The notes below the pieces were generated by a model. It saw only the letters and a program-made list of their open reading frames with translations. It ran no database searches and was not told the DNA's origin. Below are positions 27,382 to 35,167 of a stretch of 64,000 bases of DNA, one piece after another; position 1 is the first letter of the stretch; every line of letters begins with the position of its first letter. Location: assembly GCA_015075365.1 (NCBI GenBank), contig JABTUN010000002.1:558001-622000 (forward strand), read 5' to 3'. Made by a program: the position numbers and the translations under genes. Source of the stretch: Verrucomicrobiaceae bacterium (GTDB taxonomy: Bacteria > Verrucomicrobiota > Verrucomicrobiia > Verrucomicrobiales > Verrucomicrobiaceae).

Positions 27382-29727
27382 TCACCTCACCACCTGAAAC
27401 TCCGGCAGCATGCAAACCGACCACAGAAGGTCTTCGATGCTTTGCTGGGTCGGTTTGGGGCCGAGGATCTCGCTGGCGAGGGCTTTTTCGGCTTCGCTTG
27501 GGTTTCGGCTGAGGGCGTGGCGGTAGAGGTCGGTGACCAAATCGGGGCGTTGGGCGTCGAGGAGGCGTTTGGCACCTTTTTCGAGGTTTTGCGCCAAAAG
27601 GCTGCCATTGGCCAAATCGATGGCTTCGAGGGTGGAGAGTTCGTTGGGGCGTTCGGTGACGATTTGATCGCGATTGGGCCTGCCGAGCGTGCGCATGAGG
27701 AAATCGGACTTCATGAGTGAGGCGCGGACCATCATGCCATTCGATGTGGCTCCTTGGGCGAGGAGCATGGGGGCTTGTTGATTGAGCGCAGTGGTCCACG
27801 CGGCGATGGGCGGGACGATGCGGGCTTTTTTCCAGTCCTTCGGCTGAAACTGCGCGAGGCGGCCTTCTTTGCCGCCGGGCACGGCAGAGGTCCATTCCCA
27901 GGTGTCGTCGCTGGCGATGATCGTCTCCTGGCCTTTGTCATCGCGCACGCGGGCGTCGAAGAAGAATCCGGCGAGGTTCGGGCCTTTGCCGGCATTCTTG
28001 GCGACGGCGATGATGACGTTCGGGCCCTTCTTGAGCGCGGTTTGCAGCGGCACGGCGGCGAATTTCGTCCAGTCGGTGCTTTCGCTGATCTTGCGGTTGT
28101 TCACGTAAAGGATGTACTCGTTGTCGCAGGTCATCACGGCGCTGGAGCTGGCGGGATCGGAGTCGAGCTGGATCGTTTTGCGCAGCGTGATGGTCTCGCC
28201 CGCGTCGGGTTTGAGGTTGTCGCTCCAGATCCACTGGCCTTTGACGGTGATCGTCTTGGCCAAAGCGGGATCGACTTTTCCGCGCAGCACATTCGCGTCC
28301 ATCTTCGTCGGCGCGGCACCGGTGAGCTGCCACACGGCGTCCACGAATTGCTCGGCGGTGAACCGTTTGGCACGCGGTCCGGCATAGACGTAGCCGTGAT
28401 CGTCCGCGCCTTTTTGCACGACCTGCGCCTGCGACGAGTAGGCCTGCGAGGTGGCGATGTGAGCGATGGTCTTCTTCAAATCCCAGCCGCTTTCCACGAG
28501 ATACACGGCGAGGTAGTCGAGCAGGTCGGCATTCCACGGCTCGGTCTGCATCGCATCGACCGGATGCACGATGCCGCGGCCCATGAGGCGCTGCCAGAGG
28601 CGGTTCACGATCGTGCGCGGCACGCGGCCGTTCTTTTCATGTGTCATGAGCGCGGCGAGCTGCTTCAGGCGCTCGGCGGGCGGTGCCTTCGCATCGATTT
28701 GACCGATCTCCGGGAAAAGCCACGCCGCCGTCGCGGTCTGGCCGATGGGTTTGTCACAGCGATGTATTTGAAGCGGCTTCTGCGCGTAGATCGCGGCCAG
28801 TCCGTAGGCCTCGCTGAGCTTCCAGCGGTCGATGAAGCTGTCGTGGCAGGACGCGCACTTCATGTTGATGCCGAGGAAGGACTGCGAAACGCTCTGCGCG
28901 AACTGGATTTCCACCGTCTGCCCCGCGCTGACATCGCCACGCCACTTGATGCCGTCGATGAAGCCGCGGCTCTCGTCATTCGGCGGCGCGATGAGCTCAC
29001 GCACGAACTGGTCGAAGGGCTTGTTTTCGATCAGCGCACGGTAGAGCCAGTTGCTGATCTGCTTGCGACCGCCGGTGATGAAGCCGGTGCCGCCGTAGTC
29101 GTTGCGCAGCAGGTCGTTCCAAAACGTGAGCCAGTGCTCCGTGTAGTCCATGTCGCGCTTGAGCAGCGATTCGACGAGCTTCACGCGATCCGGATTCTTC
29201 TCAAACGCCGCCAGCTCCTCCGCCGTCGGCAGCAGTCCGATGAGATCGAGATGCGCCCGGCGCAGGAACGCCGCGTCGGAGACCTTTGGCAGCTCCTTGT
29301 TCAAAAGGCGATCAATCGGGTGCGCGTGCTTCGATTCCGGCAGCGCGACCTTCCTCGGCAAAAACGGCGGCTCATACGCGGGCTTCTTGAACGCGAATCC
29401 CTCCTCCCAAGGCACCCCTGCCGCCACCCACGCCTTCAGCAGCGCGATCTTCTCCGGCGGCACGCGTTTTCCCTTCGGCGGCATCTGCTCATCGCTGTCC
29501 GTGGACAGCATCACCTCGATGAAGCGCCCGCTTTTGATCACCTCGCCATTCTCACTGCCTTCGAGCAGCGCCTTCCGGTCATTGAAGCTGAACCCGCCCT
29601 TCTTTTTGTCCCCCGCATGGCATTCCGCGCAATGCTCGCGCAGAACCGGCACGATCTCGTGCGAGAAATCGACGGCGTGGGCGAGTGAGAAGTGAGACGT
29701 GAGAAGGAGGACGGACAGGAGGCGCAT
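27382..29727 (-). CDS. Secreted DUF1549/DUF1553 protein with haem-motif domain and inserted beta-sandwich
   Basis: A 781-aa exported protein typical of planctomycetes and verrucomicrobia. After a signal peptide (MRLLSVLLLTSHFSLAHA; start taken at 29727) comes a planctomycete-type cytochrome C domain with CAECH, then DUF1549 with a second CASCH motif near 290, then DUF1553 (VNRLWQRLMGRGIV onwards). Unusually, residues of about 500-640 form a galactose-binding-like sandwich (GQWIWSDN, YILYVNN, NVIIAVAKNAG) set inside the C-terminal part. These proteins are often paired with DUF1501 or sulfatase genes and are thought to work in polysaccharide breakdown; no activity is established. The frame opens 8 codons earlier, but that start lacks the signal-peptide fit. 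Confidence 0.85.
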   Translation of the reverse strand: MRLLSVLLLTSHFSLAHAVDFSHEIVPVLREHCAECHAGDKKKGGFSFNDRKALLEGSENGEVIKSGRFIEVMLSTDSDEQMPPKGKRVPPEKIALLKAWVAAGVPWEEGFAFKKPAYEPPFLPRKVALPESKHAHPIDRLLNKELPKVSDAAFLRRAHLDLIGLLPTAEELAAFEKNPDRVKLVESLLKRDMDYTEHWLTFWNDLLRNDYGGTGFITGGRKQISNWLYRALIENKPFDQFVRELIAPPNDESRGFIDGIKWRGDVSAGQTVEIQFAQSVSQSFLGINMKCASCHDSFIDRWKLSEAYGLAAIYAQKPLQIHRCDKPIGQTATAAWLFPEIGQIDAKAPPAERLKQLAALMTHEKNGRVPRTIVNRLWQRLMGRGIVHPVDAMQTEPWNADLLDYLAVYLVESGWDLKKTIAHIATSQAYSSQAQVVQKGADDHGYVYAGPRAKRFTAEQFVDAVWQLTGAAPTKMDANVLRGKVDPALAKTITVKGQWIWSDNLKPDAGETITLRKTIQLDSDPASSSAVMTCDNEYILYVNNRKISESTDWTKFAAVPLQTALKKGPNVIIAVAKNAGKGPNLAGFFFDARVRDDKGQETIIASDDTWEWTSAVPGGKEGRLAQFQPKDWKKARIVPPIAAWTTALNQQAPMLLAQGATSNGMMVRASLMKSDFLMRTLGRPNRDQIVTERPNELSTLEAIDLANGSLLAQNLEKGAKRLLDAQRPDLVTDLYRHALSRNPSEAEKALASEILGPKPTQQSIEDLLWSVCMLPEFQVVR

Positions 29728-29885
29728 GCAGGCAAACGAACGCCATACCATAACGCGTTCTCACGACCGTGTTCTAGAATCTCCACGGCCAATGAGTAGC
29801 GGAGATGTTTGGAACGCTAAGATCAAGCGCCCGGCGGGCGTTTGGGGTCACAGCGCGCATCACGCCGCCCTTTCCCACCCCACCC

Positions 29886-31304
29886 ATGAAACGATCCCTT
29901 CTTCTCCTCTCCCTCCTCGCCGCCGCCGGTTTCGCACAGGCGGAAATCCGCACTTGGAAAGACGCCACCGGAACGCATTCCGTCCAAGCCGAGCTGGTCA
30001 GCATCGCCAATGGCAAGGTCACGCTGAAACGCGAAAACGGCAGCACGCTGACGATGCAGGTCTCGCAGCTCAGCAAGGAGGACCAGGCCTTTCTGGGAGC
30101 TGGTGGCGCGGCATCCGGGGGTGGGGCTTCCACGGCCGGCGACTGGCCGCAGTGGCGCGGGCCGAACCGCGATGACATCTCGACCGAGACAGGGCTGTTG
30201 AAGGAGTGGCCGTCCGGAGGCCCCAAACGCCTGTGGGTGAACGAGGACGGCGGCCTGGGATACGCAGGCTTCTCCGTGGCGGGCGGGAAACTCTACACGA
30301 TGGGCCTTTACGATGCGGAGGAGAAGCTGATCTGCCTGGACGCGGCCAGCGGCAAGAAGCTGTGGGATCTCACGGTGGGGGCAATTTACCGCAATGGCTG
30401 GGGCGACGGCCCGCGCAGCACACCGACCGTGGCCGGTGGCAAGGTGTACGCCATGGGCGGCAATGGTGACCTGGTGTGTGTGAACGCGGAGTCAGGCAAG
30501 CAGGAGTGGACCGTGAGCATGACGAAAGACCTGGGAGGCAAGCTGCAGAGCTGGGGTTACACAGAATCTCCGGTGGTGGACGGGGACGTGGTGCTGGTGA
30601 CGCCGGGCGGCAGCAAGGGCGCGATCGCCGCGCTGGACGCCAAGACGGGCAAAGTGAAGTGGCAGACGGAGGAGGTGACAGAAAACGCGCAGTATTCCTC
30701 GATCATCCCCATCGATCTGGGCGGGAAGCGCCAGTATGTGCAACTCCTGATGAACAGCATCCTGGGCGTGTCCACGGAAGGCAAGGTGCTGTGGAAGTCG
30801 GACTTCCCCGGCAAAACGGCGGTCATCCCGACACCGATCCACAACAATGGTCAGATTTATGTGGCTGCTGGCTATGGCGTGGGCTGCAAGGCTGTGAAAA
30901 TCGACGGCGGCACGGCCACGGAGGTCTATTCCAACACGAACATGGTGAACCACCATGGCGGCGTCATTCTCATCGACGGCAAGCTCTACGGTCACAGCGA
31001 CAGGGGCGGCTGGACCTGCCAGGATTTCAAAACTGGCGAAGTGGTGTGGCAGGACAAAGGCATCGGCAAGGGCGCGGTGACCTGCGCGGACGGCATGCTC
31101 ATCTGCCTGGCCGAAAACGACGGAACTGTGGCGCTGGTGAAAGTGTCGGACAAAGGTTGGGAGCAAAAGGGCAGCTTCAAATTGGAGGCACAGTCGTCCC
31201 AGCGTAATCCGAAGGGCAGGATCTGGGTCCACCCCGTCGTGGCCGGAGGAAAGCTCTACCTGCGCGACCAGGAGTTCATTTCCTGCTACGACATCAAGGG
31301 ATGA
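29886..31304 (+). CDS. PQQ-like beta-propeller protein with N-terminal SHD1 domain
   Basis: A 472-aa exported protein. The signal peptide is MKRSLLLLSLLAAAGFAQA. Residues 20-75 form an SLA1-homology (SHD1) domain (RTWKDATGTHSVQAELV, LSKEDQAFL), which is common in planctomycetes and verrucomicrobia. A Gly/Ala linker leads to a PQQ-like propeller (WPQWRGPNRDDIS, then repeats such as LICLDAASGKKLWDL and IAALDAKTGKVKW). No PQQ-dehydrogenase catalytic residues are evident, so a binding or scaffolding role like BamB's is more likely than an enzyme. The frame extends 27 codons upstream but those do not form a signal. Its stop overlaps the next start (ATGA). Confidence 0.85.
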   Translation: MKRSLLLLSLLAAAGFAQAEIRTWKDATGTHSVQAELVSIANGKVTLKRENGSTLTMQVSQLSKEDQAFLGAGGAASGGGASTAGDWPQWRGPNRDDISTETGLLKEWPSGGPKRLWVNEDGGLGYAGFSVAGGKLYTMGLYDAEEKLICLDAASGKKLWDLTVGAIYRNGWGDGPRSTPTVAGGKVYAMGGNGDLVCVNAESGKQEWTVSMTKDLGGKLQSWGYTESPVVDGDVVLVTPGGSKGAIAALDAKTGKVKWQTEEVTENAQYSSIIPIDLGGKRQYVQLLMNSILGVSTEGKVLWKSDFPGKTAVIPTPIHNNGQIYVAAGYGVGCKAVKIDGGTATEVYSNTNMVNHHGGVILIDGKLYGHSDRGGWTCQDFKTGEVVWQDKGIGKGAVTCADGMLICLAENDGTVALVKVSDKGWEQKGSFKLEAQSSQRNPKGRIWVHPVVAGGKLYLRDQEFISCYDIKG

Positions 31305-31960
31305 CGCGCCTTGCCATGCAGCACCACCGGAGGGCGGGATTTCACTCCCGCCCTTTTTTCGCCCTGCTGGCGCTGCTGGCCGGATGCGGCGAGCCCGCCA
31401 AACCAGTGAACATGCTGGATGCATCGTGGGCGGCCACCTGGGAGGCGGCAGGCATCGCTGGCGAGGGAAAAGTCGAGATTCAGAATGGTGAGATCACCCT
31501 GCACGCTGGAGCGCCCATGACGGGAGCGCGCTTCCCCGGCTGGTGGCAGCCCACCTTTCCCCTCACGCGCTATGTGGTCGAGTACGAGGCCATGCGGGTC
31601 GAGGGCGGCGACTTTTTCGGCACCCTGACCTTTCCAGTTGGCGAGGCCCACCTTTCCTTCGTCATGGGCGGCTGGGGAGGGAGCCTCGTGGGCATCTCCA
31701 GCATCGATCATCGTGATGCGAGTGAGAACGAAACGCGCGGCGACCTGGCATTCCAAAACGGGCGTTGGTATCGCGTCCGGATCGAGGTGCGCGAGGATGA
31801 CATCCGCGCGTGGATCAACCAAAAACCCTTTGTGAACGTGAGCATCCGCGGCAGGCGGCTGGAACTGCGCGCCGGAGGTATTGAAAAGTGCGCGCCCTTC
31901 GGCTTTGCGTCGTATCTGAGCACAGCGCGGATCCGAAACGTGAAAATCACGCGACTTTAG
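31301..31960 (+). CDS. Lipoprotein with DUF1080/LamG-like fold
   Basis: A 219-aa protein whose N-terminus ends in the lipobox LLAGC, so it is probably a lipoprotein. The rest is a beta-rich, concanavalin-like domain similar to DUF1080 proteins (FPLTRYVVEYEAMRVEGGDFFGTLTF, NGRWYRVRIEVREDDIRAWIN). DUF1080 relatives bind or cleave glycans, but none of their catalytic residues can be named here. It overlaps the propeller gene by ATGA, and a terminator hairpin lies inside its signal-peptide codons (31332-31359), so its expression probably depends on translation from the upstream gene. Confidence 0.75.
   Translation: MTRLAMQHHRRAGFHSRPFFALLALLAGCGEPAKPVNMLDASWAATWEAAGIAGEGKVEIQNGEITLHAGAPMTGARFPGWWQPTFPLTRYVVEYEAMRVEGGDFFGTLTFPVGEAHLSFVMGGWGGSLVGISSIDHRDASENETRGDLAFQNGRWYRVRIEVREDDIRAWINQKPFVNVSIRGRRLELRAGGIEKCAPFGFASYLSTARIRNVKITRL
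31332..31359 (+). terminator. Intrinsic terminator within the start of the lipoprotein gene
   Basis: Stem GGGCGGGA (31332-31339), loop TTTCAC, stem TCCCGCCC (31346-31353), then six T (31354-31359). It is a textbook rho-independent terminator 27 bp after the propeller stop, but it falls inside the coding frame of the next gene. Confidence 0.75.
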
Positions 31961-32019
31961 CCGTGCCGACCAGGCGGCTCTTGACCGTCGGACGCGTTTC
32001 CGGCTAGATTCACGCCCTC

Positions 32020-32802
32020 ATGCCCTCCGCCCATTTCAATCCCGGCCAGATCATTTTCTCAGAAGGCGACAAATCAAACGAGGCCTATTACCTCGTCTCC
32101 GGATTGGTCGAGATCAGCATTGCCACGCCTCATGGCGCGCAATCGCTGGCCAAGTTGGGGCCGGGCGAGGTTTTTGGGGAGATGGGCATGATCATGGACC
32201 GCCCGCGCACCGCCACGGCCACGGCGCTGGAGCCCACGCTGGTGGAAATCATCCACGAGCAGGAGTTCGAGTCCTACTTCATCCAGAACCCGCAGCGCCT
32301 GCACGCGTATCTGGCCACGCTCTTTGAACGCATCCGCAAGACCGACCTGCTGCTGCGTGTGGCCACCCAAAACCAGCCCGTCCCGCCGTCCCAAAAAACG
32401 GAGGGAAAACGTGAGCCGGCCTACCGCGTGCGTCTGCGCTCCTGCTACGAGCGGACCGGTTCCCCCCACAAAGCCCTCGATCTCACCATCACCAAGCTGC
32501 CCTTCCGCGTCGGCCGCGCGTATTTCGACACTGCCGTGGCCTCGCTCGCACGCAATGACGTCTCCATCGAGGACCACGCGCCCTACCAGCTCTCCCGCAA
32601 CCACTGCGAGATCGACTTCGAGCACGGGCACTTCGTGCTGCGAGACCGCGGCAGCAAGCTGGGCTCCATCGTCAATGGCGAAGTCATCTCGATGGACTCC
32701 GGCAAGATCACCGCGAGGCTGAAAAAGGGGGACAACGAGATCGTGTTTGGAACCCACGGCAGCCCGCATGTCTTCACGCTGAACATTGAGGAACTTTCCT
32801 GA
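32020..32802 (+). CDS. Cyclic-nucleotide-binding domain / FHA domain protein
   Basis: A 260-aa cytoplasmic protein with a cNMP-binding domain at about 8-115 (IIFSEGDKSNEAYYLVSGLVEIS, GPGEVFGEMGMIMDRPRTATATAL), a short linker, and an FHA domain at about 165-250 (FRVGRAYF, LSRNHCEIDF, DRGSKLGSIVNG). There is no DNA-binding helix-turn-helix, so it is not a CRP-type regulator. FHA domains bind phosphothreonine peptides; together the architecture suggests a switch linking a second messenger to Ser/Thr kinase signalling. The phosphate-loop residues GEMGMIMDRPRTAT fit cNMP binding, although the usual Arg-Ser/Thr-Ala triad reads RTA. It is a single gene between convergent neighbours. Confidence 0.85.
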   Translation: MPSAHFNPGQIIFSEGDKSNEAYYLVSGLVEISIATPHGAQSLAKLGPGEVFGEMGMIMDRPRTATATALEPTLVEIIHEQEFESYFIQNPQRLHAYLATLFERIRKTDLLLRVATQNQPVPPSQKTEGKREPAYRVRLRSCYERTGSPHKALDLTITKLPFRVGRAYFDTAVASLARNDVSIEDHAPYQLSRNHCEIDFEHGHFVLRDRGSKLGSIVNGEVISMDSGKITARLKKGDNEIVFGTHGSPHVFTLNIEELS

Positions 32803-32829
32803 CGCAAACGCCCCTCGTCACGACGCGAG

Positions 32830-34209
32830 TCAGGCGGCCTCTGCGAGGCGCCAGCGCCGTGCCTTGAACTCATGGCGCGGCAGCGTGCCCCCGTCCACCA
32901 GCCGCACGGGAATGCGCAGGCTGAAGGTGTCACGAAGCCGGGACTCCAACTTTTTGAGGAGAGATTTGGCGATATTGGGGTCGGTCTCCACCAGCAACTC
33001 GATCTCATCCATGTCATCGATCTTCTTCTGCTCCACCATGAACTCGATGACTTCCGGAAACTCGCGCACGACCGCCTCAACCGCGCTGGGATACACATTG
33101 ACACCGCGCAGCACAACCATGTCATCGATGCGGCTCAGGATGCCGCCTTCCAGCGCCAGGCGTCCACGATGCAGGCGCTTCCGCACATAGTCTCCCGTGC
33201 GATAGCGCAGCAGCGGGCACGCCGTGCGATCGAGCGTGCTGAGGACGAGTTCGCCATGCTCCCCGTCCTCCACCTCGATGCCAGTGACAGGGTCCACCAC
33301 CTCCGCAAAATAAGCCTCCTCGATCACCGTGAGATGGCGGGGGAGATCCGGCGTCTCAAAGCTGACCGGTCCCACCTCCGTCATGCCGTGGTGATCAAAA
33401 ATCTGCGCGTCCCACAGCTTTTCCAGGCGCTGGCGCAGCGCGGGCACGCTGCCGCCGCTCTCCCCGGCAACGATCAATTTTTGAATCCGCAGGCTCATGC
33501 GCTCAACGCCCGATGCCTCGCCGATCAGTTCGCCCAGACGCAGCGCGTAGGTGGGCGTGCAGCACAAAACGGTGGCACCGTAGCGTGCCATCACCTCCAG
33601 GCGCGCCTGGCTGGAAAGCCCGCCACAGGGAATCACCAGGAAATCCTTCGAAGCGGCCTCAAACGCCGTCCAGAAGCCTAAAAACGGCCCGAAAGAGAAG
33701 GCGAAACAAATGCGGTCCCGTCCTTTCACGAGACCGGCCGCCTCATAGACACGGCGCCAGCAGGCCAGCATGGCCTCCCAGCTCTCCGGTGTGTCAATCC
33801 AAGCCATGGGCCGGCCCGTGGTTGTCCCGCTGGTCTGGCAGAAACGAGTGTACTGGGAGATGGCGCGCGTGAGGTTCGTGCCAAAGGGCGGATGCGCATC
33901 CCGGTCCTCCTGGATCTGGGCCTTGGTCGTAAATGGCACCTGCTTCACGAAATCCTCCAGGCGGTTCATGCCGCTCACCCGCACCCCCGTCTCCCGAAAA
34001 CGCCGGCCGTAGAAGCAGTCCAGCGTGGCCAGATTGAGAACGATGGACCGAAGCTTGCGCCATTGATTGGATCGCAAGCGCACCCGGTCGATCAAAGGCG
34101 CGTGGTGGTCGGACACGGGCCAATGAGTGGCGAGCGGGTCCTCAGGAGCAAGAGGCAAAGCCGCCTCATTGAAAATTCCATGGAACGGACGCCACAAACA
34201 AAAAAACAA
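32830..34209 (-). CDS. Phenylacetate-CoA ligase-like adenylate-forming enzyme
   Basis: An acyl-adenylate/CoA-ligase family protein of up to 459 aa, resembling PaaK. The AMP-binding P-loop-like motif is QTSGTTTGRPM, followed by DHHGMTEVGPVSFET (adenine binding) and LRYRTGDYVRK. It would activate a carboxylic acid with ATP for transfer to CoA or a carrier; the substrate is unknown. The longest frame begins with TTG at 34209, but that codon is in the terminator stem of the pilin gene. A TTG at 34158 (reading LPLAPEDPL), preceded by GAGG, is a better start and gives 442 aa. Confidence 0.8.
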   Translation of the reverse strand: MFFCLWRPFHGIFNEAALPLAPEDPLATHWPVSDHHAPLIDRVRLRSNQWRKLRSIVLNLATLDCFYGRRFRETGVRVSGMNRLEDFVKQVPFTTKAQIQEDRDAHPPFGTNLTRAISQYTRFCQTSGTTTGRPMAWIDTPESWEAMLACWRRVYEAAGLVKGRDRICFAFSFGPFLGFWTAFEAASKDFLVIPCGGLSSQARLEVMARYGATVLCCTPTYALRLGELIGEASGVERMSLRIQKLIVAGESGGSVPALRQRLEKLWDAQIFDHHGMTEVGPVSFETPDLPRHLTVIEEAYFAEVVDPVTGIEVEDGEHGELVLSTLDRTACPLLRYRTGDYVRKRLHRGRLALEGGILSRIDDMVVLRGVNVYPSAVEAVVREFPEVIEFMVEQKKIDDMDEIELLVETDPNIAKSLLKKLESRLRDTFSLRIPVRLVDGGTLPRHEFKARRWRLAEAA

Positions 34210-34234
34210 CCGCCGGGGGGAAGCCCGGCGGTTG
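34200..34234 (-). terminator. Intrinsic terminator of the pilin-like gene
   Basis: On the minus strand, an 11-bp stem CAACCGCCGGG / CCCGGCGGTTG (34234-34224 with 34217-34207) with a six-base loop is followed by seven T (34206-34200). It lies 47 bp after the pilin stop. Confidence 0.88.
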
Positions 34235-34280
34235 AGGATGAACGAGGGGGTGTCGTTCCGGGCTTCAAGCCCGTTTCAGA

Positions 34281-34685
34281 TTACGAACCTGGATCGTACT
34301 TGACCTGGCCGTTGGTGTTGTCCCAGCTCAGGTAGTTCTTCGTGTCGATGTAGGAGGCCTCATCGTCGTCGATCGGGCCGGAGGTGAACGTCTTGCCCTG
34401 GAAGGCACCGTCGGTGGGGCTCACGCCGGCTTCCGCCTTGGCGATGATGTCCGTGTCGGTGGTGGCTCCGGAGAAGCCAAGGTCGGCACCAGCGGCGACC
34501 GCGGCGTTGAGCACGGAGGCGATGGTCTGGGCGTTGCGCTTGGCGGCGGCGTCACGAGCGGAGTCGTTGAGGTTGCCGATGTTGGGGATGGCGATGGCGG
34601 CGATGATGCCGATGATCGCGATGACGACGAGCATTTCCACGAGGGAGAAGCCGGCCTTGAGGCTGTTGAGTTTAACGTTTTTCAT
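34281..34685 (-). CDS. Type IV pilin-like protein (prepilin N-terminus)
   Basis: A 134-aa protein with a class III signal: MKNVKLNSLKAG followed by FSLVEMLVVIAIIGIIAAIAIP, i.e. prepilin peptidase cleavage after Gly12, Phe+1, Glu+5 and one hydrophobic helix. The rest is a short, Ala- and Asp-rich globular part. Such proteins form type IV pili or type II secretion pseudopili, or are among the many orphan pseudopilins of this phylum. I take ATG 34685; the open frame extends 39 codons further through the promoter region. It has its own promoter and terminator and so is a single-gene transcript. Confidence 0.85.
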   Translation of the reverse strand: MKNVKLNSLKAGFSLVEMLVVIAIIGIIAAIAIPNIGNLNDSARDAAAKRNAQTIASVLNAAVAAGADLGFSGATTDTDIIAKAEAGVSPTDGAFQGKTFTSGPIDDDEASYIDTKNYLSWDNTNGQVKYDPGS

Positions 34686-34761
34686 TGTGGTGTGTGTATG
34701 GGCTGTTGGTGTTTGGGTTCGATCCTGGGCGGAGAGTGGTGCCCGATCTCGAATTATTGTA

Positions 34762-34790
34762 ATTGTAATAAATTTGAAATCATAACGCAA
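34762..34790 (-). promoter_or_regulatory. Sigma70-type promoter of the pilin-like gene
   Basis: Reading the minus strand: -35 TTGCGT (34790-34785), 17-bp spacer, -10 TACAAT (34767-34762), in an AT-rich stretch that contrasts with the GC-rich surroundings. A second TACAAT follows immediately. Transcription from here would give a leader of about 70 nt. Confidence 0.6.
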
Positions 34791-34894
34791 GGATAATTTC
34801 ATAATTATTGTAATCCTGAGGCTAATTGTTCAGTCCTCCTAACTGCTGTGGCCTTCCCAACACCCTCGTCTGCCCCCTCCCACCCCCAATGATA

Positions 34895-35158
34895 TTATCT
34901 GGGAAGCCTCTCCATAGCCTCGTCTGGCAGATCGACCGTTTTCTGCCTGTTCCCCATTCCACGAACGAGCGATATCTGTGCTTTCGACAAGCCCAGTGAC
35001 TTTGCCAGGAAACGGATGAGCTCCTCATTGGCACGGCCATCCACAGGAGGCGCGGCCAGCCTCACCAACAGAACCGGACGGCCCTTTTCATCCGCCGTCC
35101 ATCCAGCAAACGCCGACTGGCGGGCGTTTGGACTGACGCGGAGGGCAAGCTGGGCCAT
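34895..35158 (-). CDS. yggU: DUF167 / YggU family protein
   Basis: An 87-aa member of the UPF0235/DUF167 family, with the conserved core RLAAPPVDGRANEELIRFLAKSLGLSK followed by VRGMGNRQKTVDL. The family is widespread, small and of unknown function. It lies 9 nt after dxs on the same strand and is probably co-transcribed with xseB and dxs. Confidence 0.9.
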   Translation of the reverse strand: MAQLALRVSPNARQSAFAGWTADEKGRPVLLVRLAAPPVDGRANEELIRFLAKSLGLSKAQISLVRGMGNRQKTVDLPDEAMERLPR

Positions 35159-35167
35159 GATCGCGAA

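Noticed and set aside
27754-29688. 644-codon plus-strand frame opposite the DUF1549/DUF1553 gene
   Set aside because: Antisense shadow; the minus strand encodes recognised domains, and the product shows only low-complexity Arg/Ala/Leu sequence.
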